Source: Blastomonas sp. SL216
GTDB lineage: Bacteria > Pseudomonadota > Alphaproteobacteria > Sphingomonadales > Sphingomonadaceae
Direction: 5' to 3'
DNA: 64,000 nt
Assembly (NCBI GenBank): GCA_026625625.1
Contig: CP113055.1
Span: forward strand, 3,021,001-3,085,000
In this document: piece by piece, positions 21,105 through 29,406 of the stretch
Layout: each line of letters opens with the position of its first letter
How positions within the stretch are numbered: position 1 is the first letter of the stretch
Made by a program: the position numbers and the translations under genes
The notes under the pieces: generated by a model
What the model saw: the letters and a program-made list of their open reading frames with translations, nothing else
Databases searched by the model: none
Told to the model about the DNA's origin: nothing

Positions 21105-22253
21105 ATGACGACTGCCTGGACCGCCGCGCATATCGCCGCTCTTGAAGGTCAGCCCCTGCCGGTGCCGGGGCTGATCGGAGAGGATGATGTGCGGCGGATC
21201 CTGCCCGATCTGCTGCTGTGGGACATGTGGCCGCTGCAGCAGGCCAATGGCACGCTCGCATCGGTGGCGGGGGGCAGCCTGTGGATGGTGCTTGCCGCAC
21301 CCGACCGGGGCGATCCCATCCTGCGCCATTTCGAGGCGAAGATCCGGCTGCTCCATCTCGATGTCCATGGCTGGCACGATCTGGGCGACATGCTGCCGCC
21401 GGGCCTCGGCGATTTCGAACGCGAATGGTCAGGCTCTGCGGTGCTGGAGGGGGACAGGGTCACGCTCTATTTCACCGCAGCCGGCTATGCCGACCGCCCC
21501 GGCGGCTTTCAGCAGCGGCTGGGCGAGACCCAGGGCGTGCTGCAGCCCGATGGCCGCATCACCGGCTGGTCGGCGGTGCGCGAAAGCGTGGTCGCCGATG
21601 GCGCGGTCTATCTGCCCGCCGACAAGCACGAGGGCGCGCCGGGCACGGTCAAGGCGTTCCGCGACCCGGCCTTTTTCATCGATCCTGCAGATGGTACCCG
21701 CTATCTGGTCTTCACCGGATCGCTGGCGGCATCGGACAGCGCCTTCAACGGCGCGGTCGGGCTGGCGCGGATGAACGATGCCGGCCAGTGGCAGCTGCTG
21801 CCGCCGATCATCCATGCCGATACGCTGAACAACGAGCTTGAGCGCGCGCAGATCATCGCGCATCAAGGCCTGTATTATGCCTTCTGGTCCACGCAAAACT
21901 CGGTGTTCAACCCTGAAGGCCCGACCGGGCCGACCGGTTTTTACGGCATGGTCGGCGAATCGGTGACCGGCCCCTGGCGCCCGCTCAACGGCACCGGCCT
22001 GGTGATCGCCAATCCCGATGAAGAGCCGATGCAATGCTATAGCTGGTTCGCCAGCGCCGACCTGCTGGTGTGCGGCTTTGTCGATCATTGGGGGCTGAAG
22101 GGCCGCAAACCGACCGATAGCGCGCTGATCGCGGCAGAGACGTTCGGCGGCACGCCCGCCCCGATGGTGCGGATCGCGCTCGACGGTGATCGCTCGCGCA
22201 TCGTCGAGGTCTTCGCGATGGACCGGCTGCACGCGGTCTGCGATGTCGGCTGA
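21105..22253 (+). CDS. GH68 family sucrase/levansucrase, no signal peptide
   Basis: A 382-residue five-bladed propeller enzyme acting on sucrose. GH68 signatures are present: the nucleophile Asp40 in WDMWPLQ (39-45), EWSGSA at 107-112, the stabiliser Asp187 in FRDP (185-188), and acid/base Glu246 in ELERAQ (244-249). The protein starts directly with the catalytic domain and has no secretion signal, unlike exported levansucrases. It therefore probably hydrolyses sucrose in the cytoplasm after import. It is co-transcribed with the receptor upstream and overlaps the fructokinase gene downstream. Confidence 0.85.
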   Translation: MTTAWTAAHIAALEGQPLPVPGLIGEDDVRRILPDLLLWDMWPLQQANGTLASVAGGSLWMVLAAPDRGDPILRHFEAKIRLLHLDVHGWHDLGDMLPPGLGDFEREWSGSAVLEGDRVTLYFTAAGYADRPGGFQQRLGETQGVLQPDGRITGWSAVRESVVADGAVYLPADKHEGAPGTVKAFRDPAFFIDPADGTRYLVFTGSLAASDSAFNGAVGLARMNDAGQWQLLPPIIHADTLNNELERAQIIAHQGLYYAFWSTQNSVFNPEGPTGPTGFYGMVGESVTGPWRPLNGTGLVIANPDEEPMQCYSWFASADLLVCGFVDHWGLKGRKPTDSALIAAETFGGTPAPMVRIALDGDRSRIVEVFAMDRLHAVCDVG

Positions 22254-23118
22254 CCGTCCGCTGCTCGGCGCGATCGAGGCGGGCGGCACCAAATTCGTGC
22301 TGGGTGTCGGCCATGGGCCCGATGCGATCATCGAGCAGGTCCAGATCCCCACCCGCGATCCCGAGGTGACGCTGGCAGAGAGCCTCGCCTTTTTTGCGCG
22401 GCACCCGGACGTGGCGGCCATCGGCATAGGCTCGTTCGGCCCGCTGGAGCGCAACCGCAGCGACGCGAAATGGGGGCATATCCTGTCCACCCCCAAGCCC
22501 GGCTGGAGCGATTGCGACCTTGCCGGAACCATCGCGCGCGCCCTGAACGTGCCGGTCGCCTTCGATACCGATGTCAATGCCGCAGCCCTCGCCGAGGCGC
22601 GGCTGGGCGCGGCGCGCAATGCCACGGTCAGCGTCTATATCACCATCGGCACCGGGATCGGCGGCGGGGTGATTGCCGACGGGCAGATTGTCGGCGGAAA
22701 GGCGCATCCGGAGCTTGGCCATATGCGCCCGCGCCGCGCGGCGGATGACCAGGATTTTGCCGGGCATTGCCCGTTTCATGGCGATTGTCTGGAAGGGCTG
22801 GCGAGCGGCCCGGCGATCATCGCGCGCTGGGGCCAGTCGCTTTCGCACCTGGCCCCCGATCATGGCGCGCATGGCCTGATCGCAGGCTATCTTGCCGAGG
22901 CCTGCAACACGCTGCGCGCGGCGCTTGCGCCCGATGCCATCGTGCTCGGCGGCGGGGTGATGGGCACGCCGGGCCTGTTCGATCGGATCGTGGCCGAGGC
23001 CGCCGCGCGCGACGGCGGCTATTTCGCCTTGCCCGCAGCGCAGGTGATCCGCCGCCCCGCGCTCAGCCCCGTATCGGGGCTGGCAGGGGCCTTCCTGCTG
23101 GCGGCGGATCTCCTCTAA
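22243..23118 (+). CDS. ROK-family fructokinase
   Basis: Phosphorylates fructose released by the GH68 enzyme. The 291 residues show the ROK phosphate motif GAIEAGGTKF, the catalytic Asp region FDTDVNAAALAEA and the ATP-binding TIGTGIGGG. The zinc site appears as HPELGHM with CPFHGDCLEGLASGPA. The ATG at 22243 lies within the end of the GH68 gene (11-base overlap), so translation is coupled. With the transporter, receptor and sucrase it completes a route from outside sucrose to fructose 6-phosphate. Confidence 0.9.
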   Translation: MSADRPLLGAIEAGGTKFVLGVGHGPDAIIEQVQIPTRDPEVTLAESLAFFARHPDVAAIGIGSFGPLERNRSDAKWGHILSTPKPGWSDCDLAGTIARALNVPVAFDTDVNAAALAEARLGAARNATVSVYITIGTGIGGGVIADGQIVGGKAHPELGHMRPRRAADDQDFAGHCPFHGDCLEGLASGPAIIARWGQSLSHLAPDHGAHGLIAGYLAEACNTLRAALAPDAIVLGGGVMGTPGLFDRIVAEAAARDGGYFALPAAQVIRRPALSPVSGLAGAFLLAADLL

Positions 23119-23124
23119 GCCGCG

Positions 23125-24012
23125 TTACTCGGCTGCTGCTGCGGCAAGCTTATCCTGCGTGCGCAGCTCGAAATCGCTGGCATCATGGCGCTCGTGCAGC
23201 TGCTGGCTCAGGTCATCGCCAAAGGCGCGGTTGACGATGCGCCCGCGCTTGACCGCCGGGCGTTCGCCAATCTGGTCTGCCCAGCGCAGCAGATGGGTAT
23301 ATTCATGCGCCTGGAGAAACTCGGCCGCGTTATAGACCTGGCCGGTCGCGACACCGGCATACCAGGGCCAGATCGCGATATCGGCGATCGAATAGTCGCT
23401 GCCCGCCATATATTCGTGATCGGCAAGGTGCCGGTTGAGCACGTCGAGCTGGCGCTTGGTTTCCATCGTGAAGCGGTCGATGCAATATTCGATCTTGAGC
23501 GGCGCATAGGCATAGAAATGGCCGAAGCCGCCGCCGAGATACGGCGCGCTGCCCATCTGCCAGAACAGCCAGTTCATCGCCTCGGTGCGCTTGATCGGGT
23601 CGCTGGGCAGAAACGCGCCGAACTTCTCTGCCAGATAGAGCAGGATCGAACCCGATTCGAACAGCCGCACCGGCTCGGGGCCGCTGCGATCCATCAACGC
23701 GGGGATCTTGCTGTTGGGGTTGATCGCGACGAAATCGCTGCCGAACTGTCCGCCCTGGCGGATGTCGATCAGCCAGGCATCATATTCGGCGCCCGAATGG
23801 CCCGCCGCCAGCAGCTCTTCCAGCATCACGGTGACCTTCACGCCATTGGGCGTCGCCATCGAATAGAGCTGCAGCGGATGCTGGCCGACCGGCAGTTCCT
23901 TGTCGTGCGTCGCGCCGGCTATCGGCCGGTTGATATTGGCAAAGGCACCGCCATTGTCCTTGTTCCAGGTCCAGATGGCAGGCGGCGTATAGTCGGCGGG
24001 AAAATTGGTCAT
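23125..24012 (-). CDS. yghU: Glutathione transferase/disulfide-bond oxidoreductase, YghU type
   Basis: A 295-residue cytosolic glutathione transferase of the Nu/YghU class. The N-terminal extension PPAIWTWNKDNGGAFANINRP is diagnostic. The thioredoxin fold follows with PNGVKVTVMLEEL and NPNSKIPAL (cis-Pro), then LFESGSILLYLAE and the all-helical C-terminal domain. YghU enzymes bind two glutathiones and show disulfide reductase activity. It is convergent with the fructokinase gene, and the two stops are a few bases apart. Confidence 0.92.
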   Translation of the reverse strand: MTNFPADYTPPAIWTWNKDNGGAFANINRPIAGATHDKELPVGQHPLQLYSMATPNGVKVTVMLEELLAAGHSGAEYDAWLIDIRQGGQFGSDFVAINPNSKIPALMDRSGPEPVRLFESGSILLYLAEKFGAFLPSDPIKRTEAMNWLFWQMGSAPYLGGGFGHFYAYAPLKIEYCIDRFTMETKRQLDVLNRHLADHEYMAGSDYSIADIAIWPWYAGVATGQVYNAAEFLQAHEYTHLLRWADQIGERPAVKRGRIVNRAFGDDLSQQLHERHDASDFELRTQDKLAAAAAE

Positions 24013-24157
24013 GGATCGGGCCTTTCGCGATCAGGTCGCGATGCCAGGGCCGGATCGCGACGACAGGGGCGTCATCGGCCAAGATGGACGCGGCGTGGCA
24101 CCAGTCAAGGGACCAGCAGCGCGGAACCTGCTGCGTGAGCGTTGTGCACATGCGAAA

Positions 24158-24183
24158 AAGGGCGGCCGTTGCCGACCGCCCCT
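24158..24183 (-). terminator. Terminator of the small secreted protein gene
   Basis: Read on the minus strand, a stem aggggcgg/ccgccctt closes around a roughly 10-base loop and is followed by a T-run (tttttcgc). It lies 33 bases after the stop of the 73-residue gene. Confidence 0.7.
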
Positions 24184-24215
24184 TCCCGAATCAGTACCTG
24201 ATTGCCTTGCGGCGA

Positions 24216-24437
24216 TCAGGGGCTGTTGGGCTCATCATCGTCAGAGATGACGATGATGCCGCCCACGACGGCGGCAGCGGCCACGACACCAATGATGATG
24301 CCGGTGCTGCCTTCTGCGTCGCTCTCTTCGCTCGAGGCGCTGACGCGGGCTGCGGAGGTCGCAGCCTGTGCCAGAACCGGAGCGCCGACCATGGTGGTCA
24401 GAGCAAGCGCAGCCAGTGCGGTCTTTGCAAGTTTCAT
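24216..24437 (-). CDS. Small exported or membrane-anchored protein
   Basis: A 73-residue protein with a signal peptide (MKLAKTALAALALTTMVGAP, cut after AQA). A Ser/Glu/Asp-rich linker follows, then one Val/Ile/Ala/Gly transmembrane segment (IIIGVVAAAAVVGGIIVI) and an acidic end DDDEPNSP. No family name is known to me, but such proteins are common in sphingomonads. A clear terminator and its own upstream space indicate a single-gene unit. Confidence 0.75.
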   Translation of the reverse strand: MKLAKTALAALALTTMVGAPVLAQAATSAARVSASSEESDAEGSTGIIIGVVAAAAVVGGIIVISDDDEPNSP

Positions 24438-24559
24438 AGGATTGTCCCTTCAGACATGCTGCTAGCGGCTGCGGTATCCCACAGCTTATTAGCAAATGCA
24501 ACATGCGTTGGGCGCAATTATAGCGGAATTCACCTCAGTTTTTGGCTGTTTTGAAGCCC

Positions 24560-25267
24560 TTACAGCATGTCGAGCAGTCCCATGGCCGCCATTTGTAACG
24601 GCGCAAGATAAACCGCATCATCAAAGGATACGCTATTGGTCAGCGCATAGAAACGGTGTGCTCTGTCTTCGCTCAGCCCCATTTCACGGTAAAAATTGAT
24701 ATATTCGCGGTGGACGGGATCATCCGAGGGCAAGTCGCGGGCCTCGCGGCCAAGCTCGTCGCGCCAGCTGTGCACGGCGAATTCGGCGTGCGAATCGGCC
24801 CTGCGCCTCACGCCTGCCAGGAACAGTTCGACCGCGCCCGAGCGGACCGATCCGCCAGCAGGCACCAATGTCTCGATTCGCGCCTTGCGCAGCATCCGGG
24901 CGAGGCGCAGGTTCGCCTCGTCATCCTCTGATCCGGGGCACTCGATCATCCGCAAGGTGCGGATTCCGGGAAAGGCCTGCAGCATGGCGGCAAACTGCCG
25001 GGGCGTGCGCGAATCGACCACGCCGATCATGTCGGCGCTGGTCGTATCGGTGACGCGGAACGGGCCGAATGTCGCGAGCGCAGGCGCTGACGGCTCGGGC
25101 GCTTCCTGCGTTTCCTCGGTCCAGCTCAGCTCCTCGCGCCAGGCGATGGCATCCGTCTCGATCACCGGCGTGATGATCGTCAGGCTGACCTCGCGCGCCT
25201 CGATGCGATGGGGACACAGGATCAGCGCCAGCAAGGCAAGGACGGGCAGGGGACGGAAAAGCGACAT
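24560..25267 (-). CDS. Exported protein, degenerate ClpP/crotonase-like (COG3904-type)
   Basis: A 235-residue periplasmic protein with a signal peptide ending near HRIEA. The arrangement FPGIRTLRMIECPGSEDDEANLRLA, RKARIETLVPAGGSVRSGAVELFLAG and FAVHSW, then a C-terminal HREYINFYREMGL, resembles COG3904-type periplasmic proteins with a ClpP-like fold. In those the strand after the T-x-V element carries the nucleophile and the H-x-W/Q strand the His. Here SVRSGA would supply the Ser. The assignment is by pattern only, and a non-catalytic role is possible. Confidence 0.55.
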   Translation of the reverse strand: MSLFRPLPVLALLALILCPHRIEAREVSLTIITPVIETDAIAWREELSWTEETQEAPEPSAPALATFGPFRVTDTTSADMIGVVDSRTPRQFAAMLQAFPGIRTLRMIECPGSEDDEANLRLARMLRKARIETLVPAGGSVRSGAVELFLAGVRRRADSHAEFAVHSWRDELGREARDLPSDDPVHREYINFYREMGLSEDRAHRFYALTNSVSFDDAVYLAPLQMAAMGLLDML

Positions 25268-25431
25268 GAGCGGGCATCGGCACCAGGTGGATGATCCACC
25301 ATCGATGCGCCCGCCGATTTGCCTGCAGGTTGACGAACATGGTCAGGCAGAAGCGTTAAGCCCAGGTTATCTCGCGGGCCCGCGCCCCGTCAAAGCCAGC
25401 GATTGCAGGGCCTTGGGCCCGGCCAATGTGG

Positions 25432-25896
25432 TTACTGCCCCTCTGCCAGCGCGGCAAGCTGATCGGCCATCACCGCCCAGCCGGATTCGAAACCCATCGC
25501 CTTGTGCTGTTCACAGGCCTCTCTGGTCCAGTGCCAGGTGGTGGCGACATAGCGCGTGCCTTCGCCTTCGGGCGCGATCTCCAGGCAGCCAACCATGAAC
25601 GCGGTCTGCGGTATCCACCCGCTGCGAAAGGCATCGGTAAAGACGATGCGCTTGCCCGGTGTCACCTCCAGCAGCACGCCATCGCCCTCATGGCTTTCGC
25701 CATCGGGGCCGCGCATCATCGTCGCCATCCGCCCGCCCGATCGCCAGTCGATCTCGATGATCTCGGTCCGCCAGGGGCGGGGGCACCAATAGTCTTCCAG
25801 CCTTTCGGTCATCACCTGCCACACCCTGTCCGGCGGCGCGGCGATATGGCGAGTGACGCGCAGCGGATAGCCGGGTTCGTCCTGTGCTTCGGTCAT
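25432..25896 (-). CDS. SRPBCC (AHSA1/START-like) protein
   Basis: A 154-residue helix-grip protein of the AHSA1 subgroup. It opens with YPLRVTRHIAAPPDRVWQVMT and continues with DWRSGGRMATMMRG and the C-terminal helix HKAMGFESGWAVMADQLAAL. These proteins bind hydrophobic ligands; in this subgroup the function is mostly unknown. It lies 45 bases behind the DUF1428 gene on the same strand and is probably co-transcribed with it. An HxlR regulator is divergent, a common arrangement for AHSA1 genes. Confidence 0.85.
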   Translation of the reverse strand: MTEAQDEPGYPLRVTRHIAAPPDRVWQVMTERLEDYWCPRPWRTEIIEIDWRSGGRMATMMRGPDGESHEGDGVLLEVTPGKRIVFTDAFRSGWIPQTAFMVGCLEIAPEGEGTRYVATTWHWTREACEQHKAMGFESGWAVMADQLAALAEGQ

Positions 25897-25941
25897 GATC
25901 TTGGTCCTACCAGCGAGAAGATGGCGCCCTGCTGGGCGCGG

Positions 25942-26325
25942 TCAGGCGGTCAATTCGACCACGGGAACGAAGCCGCCGAAGATCAGCCGCTTGCCGTCGA
26001 AGGGCATGGGGTTCCTTTCCGGGTCCATGCGCGGATCGAGCCTGGCGGGGTCGGTCATCATCTCCTGCATCTTGGCCATCGCGGCATCGCGCGTTGCCTT
26101 GTCCGGCCATTCGATCCAGCTGAACAGCACGGCCTCGCCATCCTGCGCCTGGACGGCGCGCCGGAAATCGGTGGTGTGGCCGGCGGGCACATCATCGCCC
26201 CAGCATTCGACGATGCGCAGCGCGCCCAATTCCATGAACACCGCATCGCCCATGCGGGCATGTTCGATAAATCTGTCCCGATTGGCTTCGGGGCAGGCAA
26301 TCACGAATCCGTCGATATAGGTCAT
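25942..26325 (-). CDS. DUF1428 family protein
   Basis: A 127-residue member of DUF1428, a ferredoxin-like dimeric alpha/beta-barrel family of unknown function. MTYIDGFVIACPEANRDRF is the family start, and DPRMDPERNPMPFDGKRLIF the family C-terminal signature with the conserved M-P-F-D-G-K-R. It is the first gene of a short minus-strand unit with the SRPBCC gene, divergent from the HxlR regulator. Confidence 0.92.
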   Translation of the reverse strand: MTYIDGFVIACPEANRDRFIEHARMGDAVFMELGALRIVECWGDDVPAGHTTDFRRAVQAQDGEAVLFSWIEWPDKATRDAAMAKMQEMMTDPARLDPRMDPERNPMPFDGKRLIFGGFVPVVELTA

Positions 26326-26546
26326 GGGTACGGGTCCTTGTCGCAGAAGGAAGGGTCAGGGTGGCAAAGGCACGTTTCAGGCCGAGTCGGCCGCAGCCTC
26401 GATTGCGGCGAGGGCGATTTTCACGATCGCTGGAGGGGCAGTCTCGCTCATCGGCGCATCCTCGCTTGGCCCGGCCGCCTGTTTCTGCGACTCGGGGGGC
26501 TGTCGTTGCCCAGAGTGACCAGCCGTGTTACAAAAAGCAACTGTTT

Positions 26547-26563
26547 AGTTATTATTTATAACT
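26547..26563. promoter_or_regulatory. Putative HxlR operator
   Basis: A 17-base A+T-rich palindrome with perfect 6-base arms (agttat/ataact) around tattt, 13 bases before the HxlR start, in an otherwise GC-rich region. Its placement fits autoregulation and possible control of the divergent DUF1428-SRPBCC unit. Confidence 0.5.
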
Positions 26564-26575
26564 TCGGGGGATGGG

Positions 26576-27244
26576 TTGCCCAAAAGGCTGTATGACGATG
26601 CGTGCGGCACCGCGCACGCGCTGGAACTGGTTGGCGAACGCTGGGGGTTGCTGGTGATGCGCGAGCTGATGCTCGGGCCCCGGCGGTTCAACGAATTACG
26701 TGCCGATCTGCCGGGGATCAGCGCCAATGTCCTGACCCAGCGGCTGGAAGGGCTGGAGGCCAGGCACCTGCTCGTCCGCCGCCGCCTGCCGCCGCCCGCC
26801 TCGGCCCAGGTCTATGAACTGACCCCCTGGGGCTATGAGGCCGAACCGCTGATCCAGATGCTCGGCCGCTGGGCGGCGCGCTCGCCCTGGCATGATCCGA
26901 CGCTGCCGATCAGCGGCGTGTCGGTGATGCTGTCCTTCCGCACGATGATCGACCGGGCGCGGGTGGGCAAACTCAAGTGCACCACCGGCTTTGTCTTTGG
27001 CGACATGACCTATGTCGGCCAGCTCGATTCCACCGGCATCGCCATCGCGCGCGGCGATGCGCAGGGATGCGACCTTGTATTCACCGGAACCCCGCATGCG
27101 CTGGCAGGCGCGGTCTATGGCGGGGTGCCGCTCGCCGCGCTGGAAGCCGAAGGGATGCTGCATGTGCAAGGCGATCCTGCGCTGATTGCGCGCTTCCTCA
27201 CCCTGTTCCCGTTGCCCGAGCGGGTAGAATTGCCTCCGGAATGA
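26576..27244 (+). CDS. HxlR-family regulator with C-terminal sterol-carrier-like domain
   Basis: A 222-residue DNA-binding protein. Residues 1-100 are a winged helix of the HxlR/DUF24 type (CGTAHALELVGERWGLLVMRE, LPGISANVLTQRLEGLE and a DNA-contacting wing ending YELTPWGYEAEPL). The second half resembles the SCP2-like sensor domain found in the longer HxlR members. An early Cys (residue 10) could be redox active. The start is a TTG at 26576; the nearest ATG (26571) is out of frame. Confidence 0.88.
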   Translation: MPKRLYDDACGTAHALELVGERWGLLVMRELMLGPRRFNELRADLPGISANVLTQRLEGLEARHLLVRRRLPPPASAQVYELTPWGYEAEPLIQMLGRWAARSPWHDPTLPISGVSVMLSFRTMIDRARVGKLKCTTGFVFGDMTYVGQLDSTGIAIARGDAQGCDLVFTGTPHALAGAVYGGVPLAALEAEGMLHVQGDPALIARFLTLFPLPERVELPPE

Positions 27245-27321
27245 AGCAATCGCGCGCTTTTCCCTCGACTCCCTGACATCGGCGCGTCAGGCTCGCTCCC
27301 GGAACAAACAGGGGGCAGCGC

Positions 27322-28334
27322 ATGGTCGCCATCGTCCAGACCGTAGCCTATCTGGGGCTGGAGGCGCGCAGCGTCGAGGCGCAGGTCCAGATCTCGCCCG
27401 GCATGCAAAAGGGCATCGCGGTGGTCGGCCTGCCCGACAAGGCGGTGGGCGAAAGCCGCGAGCGGGTGCGCGCCGCGATCGCTTCGCTGGGCCTGTCGCT
27501 GCCGCCCAAGCGCATTACCGTCAACCTTTCGCCGGCGGACCTGCCCAAGGAAGGATCGCATTACGATCTGCCGATCGCGCTGGCGCTGCTCGCCGCGATG
27601 GGGATCATCGATGCAGAGCTGGTCAGCGAATATGTCGCGGTGGGCGAACTGGCGCTGGATGGGCGCATCGCCGCCTCGCCTGGCGTTCTGCTCGCCGCGC
27701 TCCATGCCTCGGCGACCGGCCGGTCGTTGATCTGCCCGGCGGTGCAGGGTGCAGAAGCCGCCTGGGCGGGCGGCATCGATGTCATTGCCGCGCCCGACCT
27801 GCTCACCCTGCTCAATCACCTGAAAGGCCATGGCCGCCTGAGCCCGCCCCAACCCGGGATAGCCGCCGAGCCTGAACCGGGACCGGACCTCAAACAGGTC
27901 AAGGGCCAGGAAACCGCCAAGCGCGCGTTGGAGATCGCAGCTGCCGGAGGGCACAACCTGGTGATGGTCGGGCCACCCGGCGCGGGCAAATCGCTGATGG
28001 CATCCTGCCTGCCCGGCATATTGCCGCCGCTGACGCCGCAGGAAGCGCTGGAAGTCTCGATGGTGGCCAGCGTTGCAGGCACGCTGACCGATGGCCGGAT
28101 CAGCCGGGCGCGCCCGTTTCGCGCACCGCATCACAGCGCCTCGATGGCGGCGCTGGTCGGCGGCGGGCTCAAGGTGCGGCCTGGCGAGGTGTCGATGGCG
28201 CATCTGGGCGTCCTGTTCCTCGACGAGCTTCCCGAATTCCAGCGCACCGTGCTCGATTCGCTGCGCCAGCCGCTCGAAACAGGCGAGGTCAGCGTTGCGC
28301 GCGCAAATGCGCATGTCACCTTTCCGGCGCGGGT
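27322..28334 (+). pseudogene. comM: comM/yifB, 5' part, interrupted by the integrated element
   Basis: N-terminal two thirds of the Mg-chelatase-like AAA+ helicase ComM (YifB), which in naturally competent bacteria drives branch migration during integration of incoming DNA. Present are the Lon-like domain opening VQTVAYLGLEARSVEAQVQI, Walker A GPPGAGKS (217-224) and Walker B GVLFLDELPEF. Coding similarity ends at VTFPARV. The valine codon gt-c at 28333 is the junction, after which the frame runs 8 foreign codons to a stop at 28359. The remaining 3' part is at 43488-43988. Joined at the shared gt, the two parts give 503 codons, the usual YifB length. Confidence 0.93.
28333..28334. other. Left attachment junction (attL) crossover dinucleotide
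   Basis: Chromosomal ccggcgcg-g-GT is followed by element sequence caagctcgcaac. Only GT is shared with the right junction, as expected for a serine recombinase that makes a 2-base staggered cut. Confidence 0.75.
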
Positions 28335-28470
28335 CAAGCTCGCAACACACGTAAACTGAAACACCGGGCGCCTGTTTTCAACCAGTAGTTGAAATAACGT
28401 CAGCGTTTCAATTGATTGGTGAGTGTTTCGCCTTCGTGGTATAACAGGTCATTCAACGGGAGGAACACTG

Positions 28471-28713
28471 ATGAGCAGTCGGCAGCTCGACGAAATTCAG
28501 GAGCAAAAACAAGCCGAAGCGGTAGCAGCCGCACTCGCCATTTCAGTCGATGATCTCAATGCTCTGGAGTGGGATTTGTCGGCTCATGAGAGCGACGACG
28601 GGCTCCTGTATGGCTACAATGTCGAGTTTGGTGAAGGCTCCGATCCTAAGGTGCTGGCTCGAATTCCTGGCCTAGTGAACGGTTCGTGGGTTAGGATCGG
28701 CCCTGATCTATAA
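28471..28713 (+). CDS. Small orphan protein at the left end of the element
   Basis: An 80-residue acidic soluble protein, unrecognised. It begins MSSRQLDEIQEQKQAEAVAA, and its second half is beta-rich (LLYGYNVEFGEGSDPKVLAR). The ATG at 28471 has a good gggaggaac site upstream. It is followed after 11 bases by another small gene, so the pair looks like an operon of antitoxin-toxin size, but no toxin family is evident. Confidence 0.7.
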   Translation: MSSRQLDEIQEQKQAEAVAAALAISVDDLNALEWDLSAHESDDGLLYGYNVEFGEGSDPKVLARIPGLVNGSWVRIGPDL

Positions 28714-28724
28714 GGGAGGTTACC

Positions 28725-29087
28725 TTGCCAGCGTTCTTTGTCCCGATGGTCGAACCCGAGAAGCAGGAGGAGGCCTACGCTGAACTTGCTCGATTAATTG
28801 GTGCTGGTGCCCATGCGCCGGGCAGACGCATTTACTCGATGACTTGGAAGCATGACGGTGTTGAGTGGACCGCAACTGTGGGCGAAACGCTGCGCGGGAC
28901 AGAGACAAAGAAGATCGGACGAGGCAGAGCCGCGACCTACCGGGACATACCGCGCAGGACGGATGATACGGTCTTGGCGATCTACTCAGGCGTGCCTTAC
29001 ATGATCGCTCATGACAACAAGAGCCGATATTGGAACCTGCCAATCCTAGCCGGTGATCCATCTCGAGTAGAGATGTTTGATACTTAG
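28725..29087 (+). CDS. Orphan protein, TTG start
   Basis: A 120-residue protein of unknown family. The start is TTG at 28725, supported by gggaggt directly upstream and the tight 11-base gap to the preceding gene. Visible features are a helical start (VEPEKQEEAYAELARLIGAG) and then strands with SMTWKHDGVEWTATVGE and YMIAHDNKSRYWNLPILAG. The latter part recalls small phage or plasmid proteins that carry a short W/H-rich sheet. No catalytic motif was found. Confidence 0.7.
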   Translation: MPAFFVPMVEPEKQEEAYAELARLIGAGAHAPGRRIYSMTWKHDGVEWTATVGETLRGTETKKIGRGRAATYRDIPRRTDDTVLAIYSGVPYMIAHDNKSRYWNLPILAGDPSRVEMFDT

Positions 29088-29129
29088 GAAGGCGCTTGTC
29101 GGGTGCAGAACCCACTGAAATCAGTGCAT

Positions 29130-29390
29130 TTAGCTTTCATCTGGTGTCGGTGGGCCTTCGACGATAACTTCGTATCCGTTTAGATCGATGTAAACGACCA
29201 AGCCACCGGGCTCCGAAAAATCATAGATCGGCGGTTTATCCTCGGTGATCCGAACCGAGATGATTGATCCTGCGCGAAGGCCCTTTTTGTAGCTTGTAGT
29301 TTTGATGTGGACGACCGATCCGACGGGCGGCACACAATCAGCTTCCGTGGAGAAAAGCACGCTTCCGCTGAGCGCAAACTGTAACTTCAT
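29130..29390 (-). CDS. Orphan 86-residue protein
   Basis: Probably a beta-barrel-like soluble protein (MKLQFALSGSVLFSTEAD, GSVVHIKTTSYKKGLRAG, GGLVVYIDLNGYEVIVEG); no family was recognised. I chose the ATG at 29390, which follows the upstream stop by 16 bases; a longer frame to 29456 would overlap the upstream gene. It is the last gene of a minus-strand trio with the membrane-anchored and zinc-ribbon proteins. Confidence 0.65.
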   Translation of the reverse strand: MKLQFALSGSVLFSTEADCVPPVGSVVHIKTTSYKKGLRAGSIISVRITEDKPPIYDFSEPGGLVVYIDLNGYEVIVEGPPTPDES

Positions 29391-29406
29391 CTTCTCAGTC
29401 CCTTGT

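Noticed and set aside
18892-21300. 802-codon open frame on the minus strand across the TonB receptor
   Set aside because: It is a mirror of the GC-rich codon bias of the real receptor gene, with no signal peptide or domain; the same holds for 8837-11062, 12972-14621, 16310-17935 and 54448-56343 on strands opposite thrS, the Oar-like receptor, clpP/MFS and tig.
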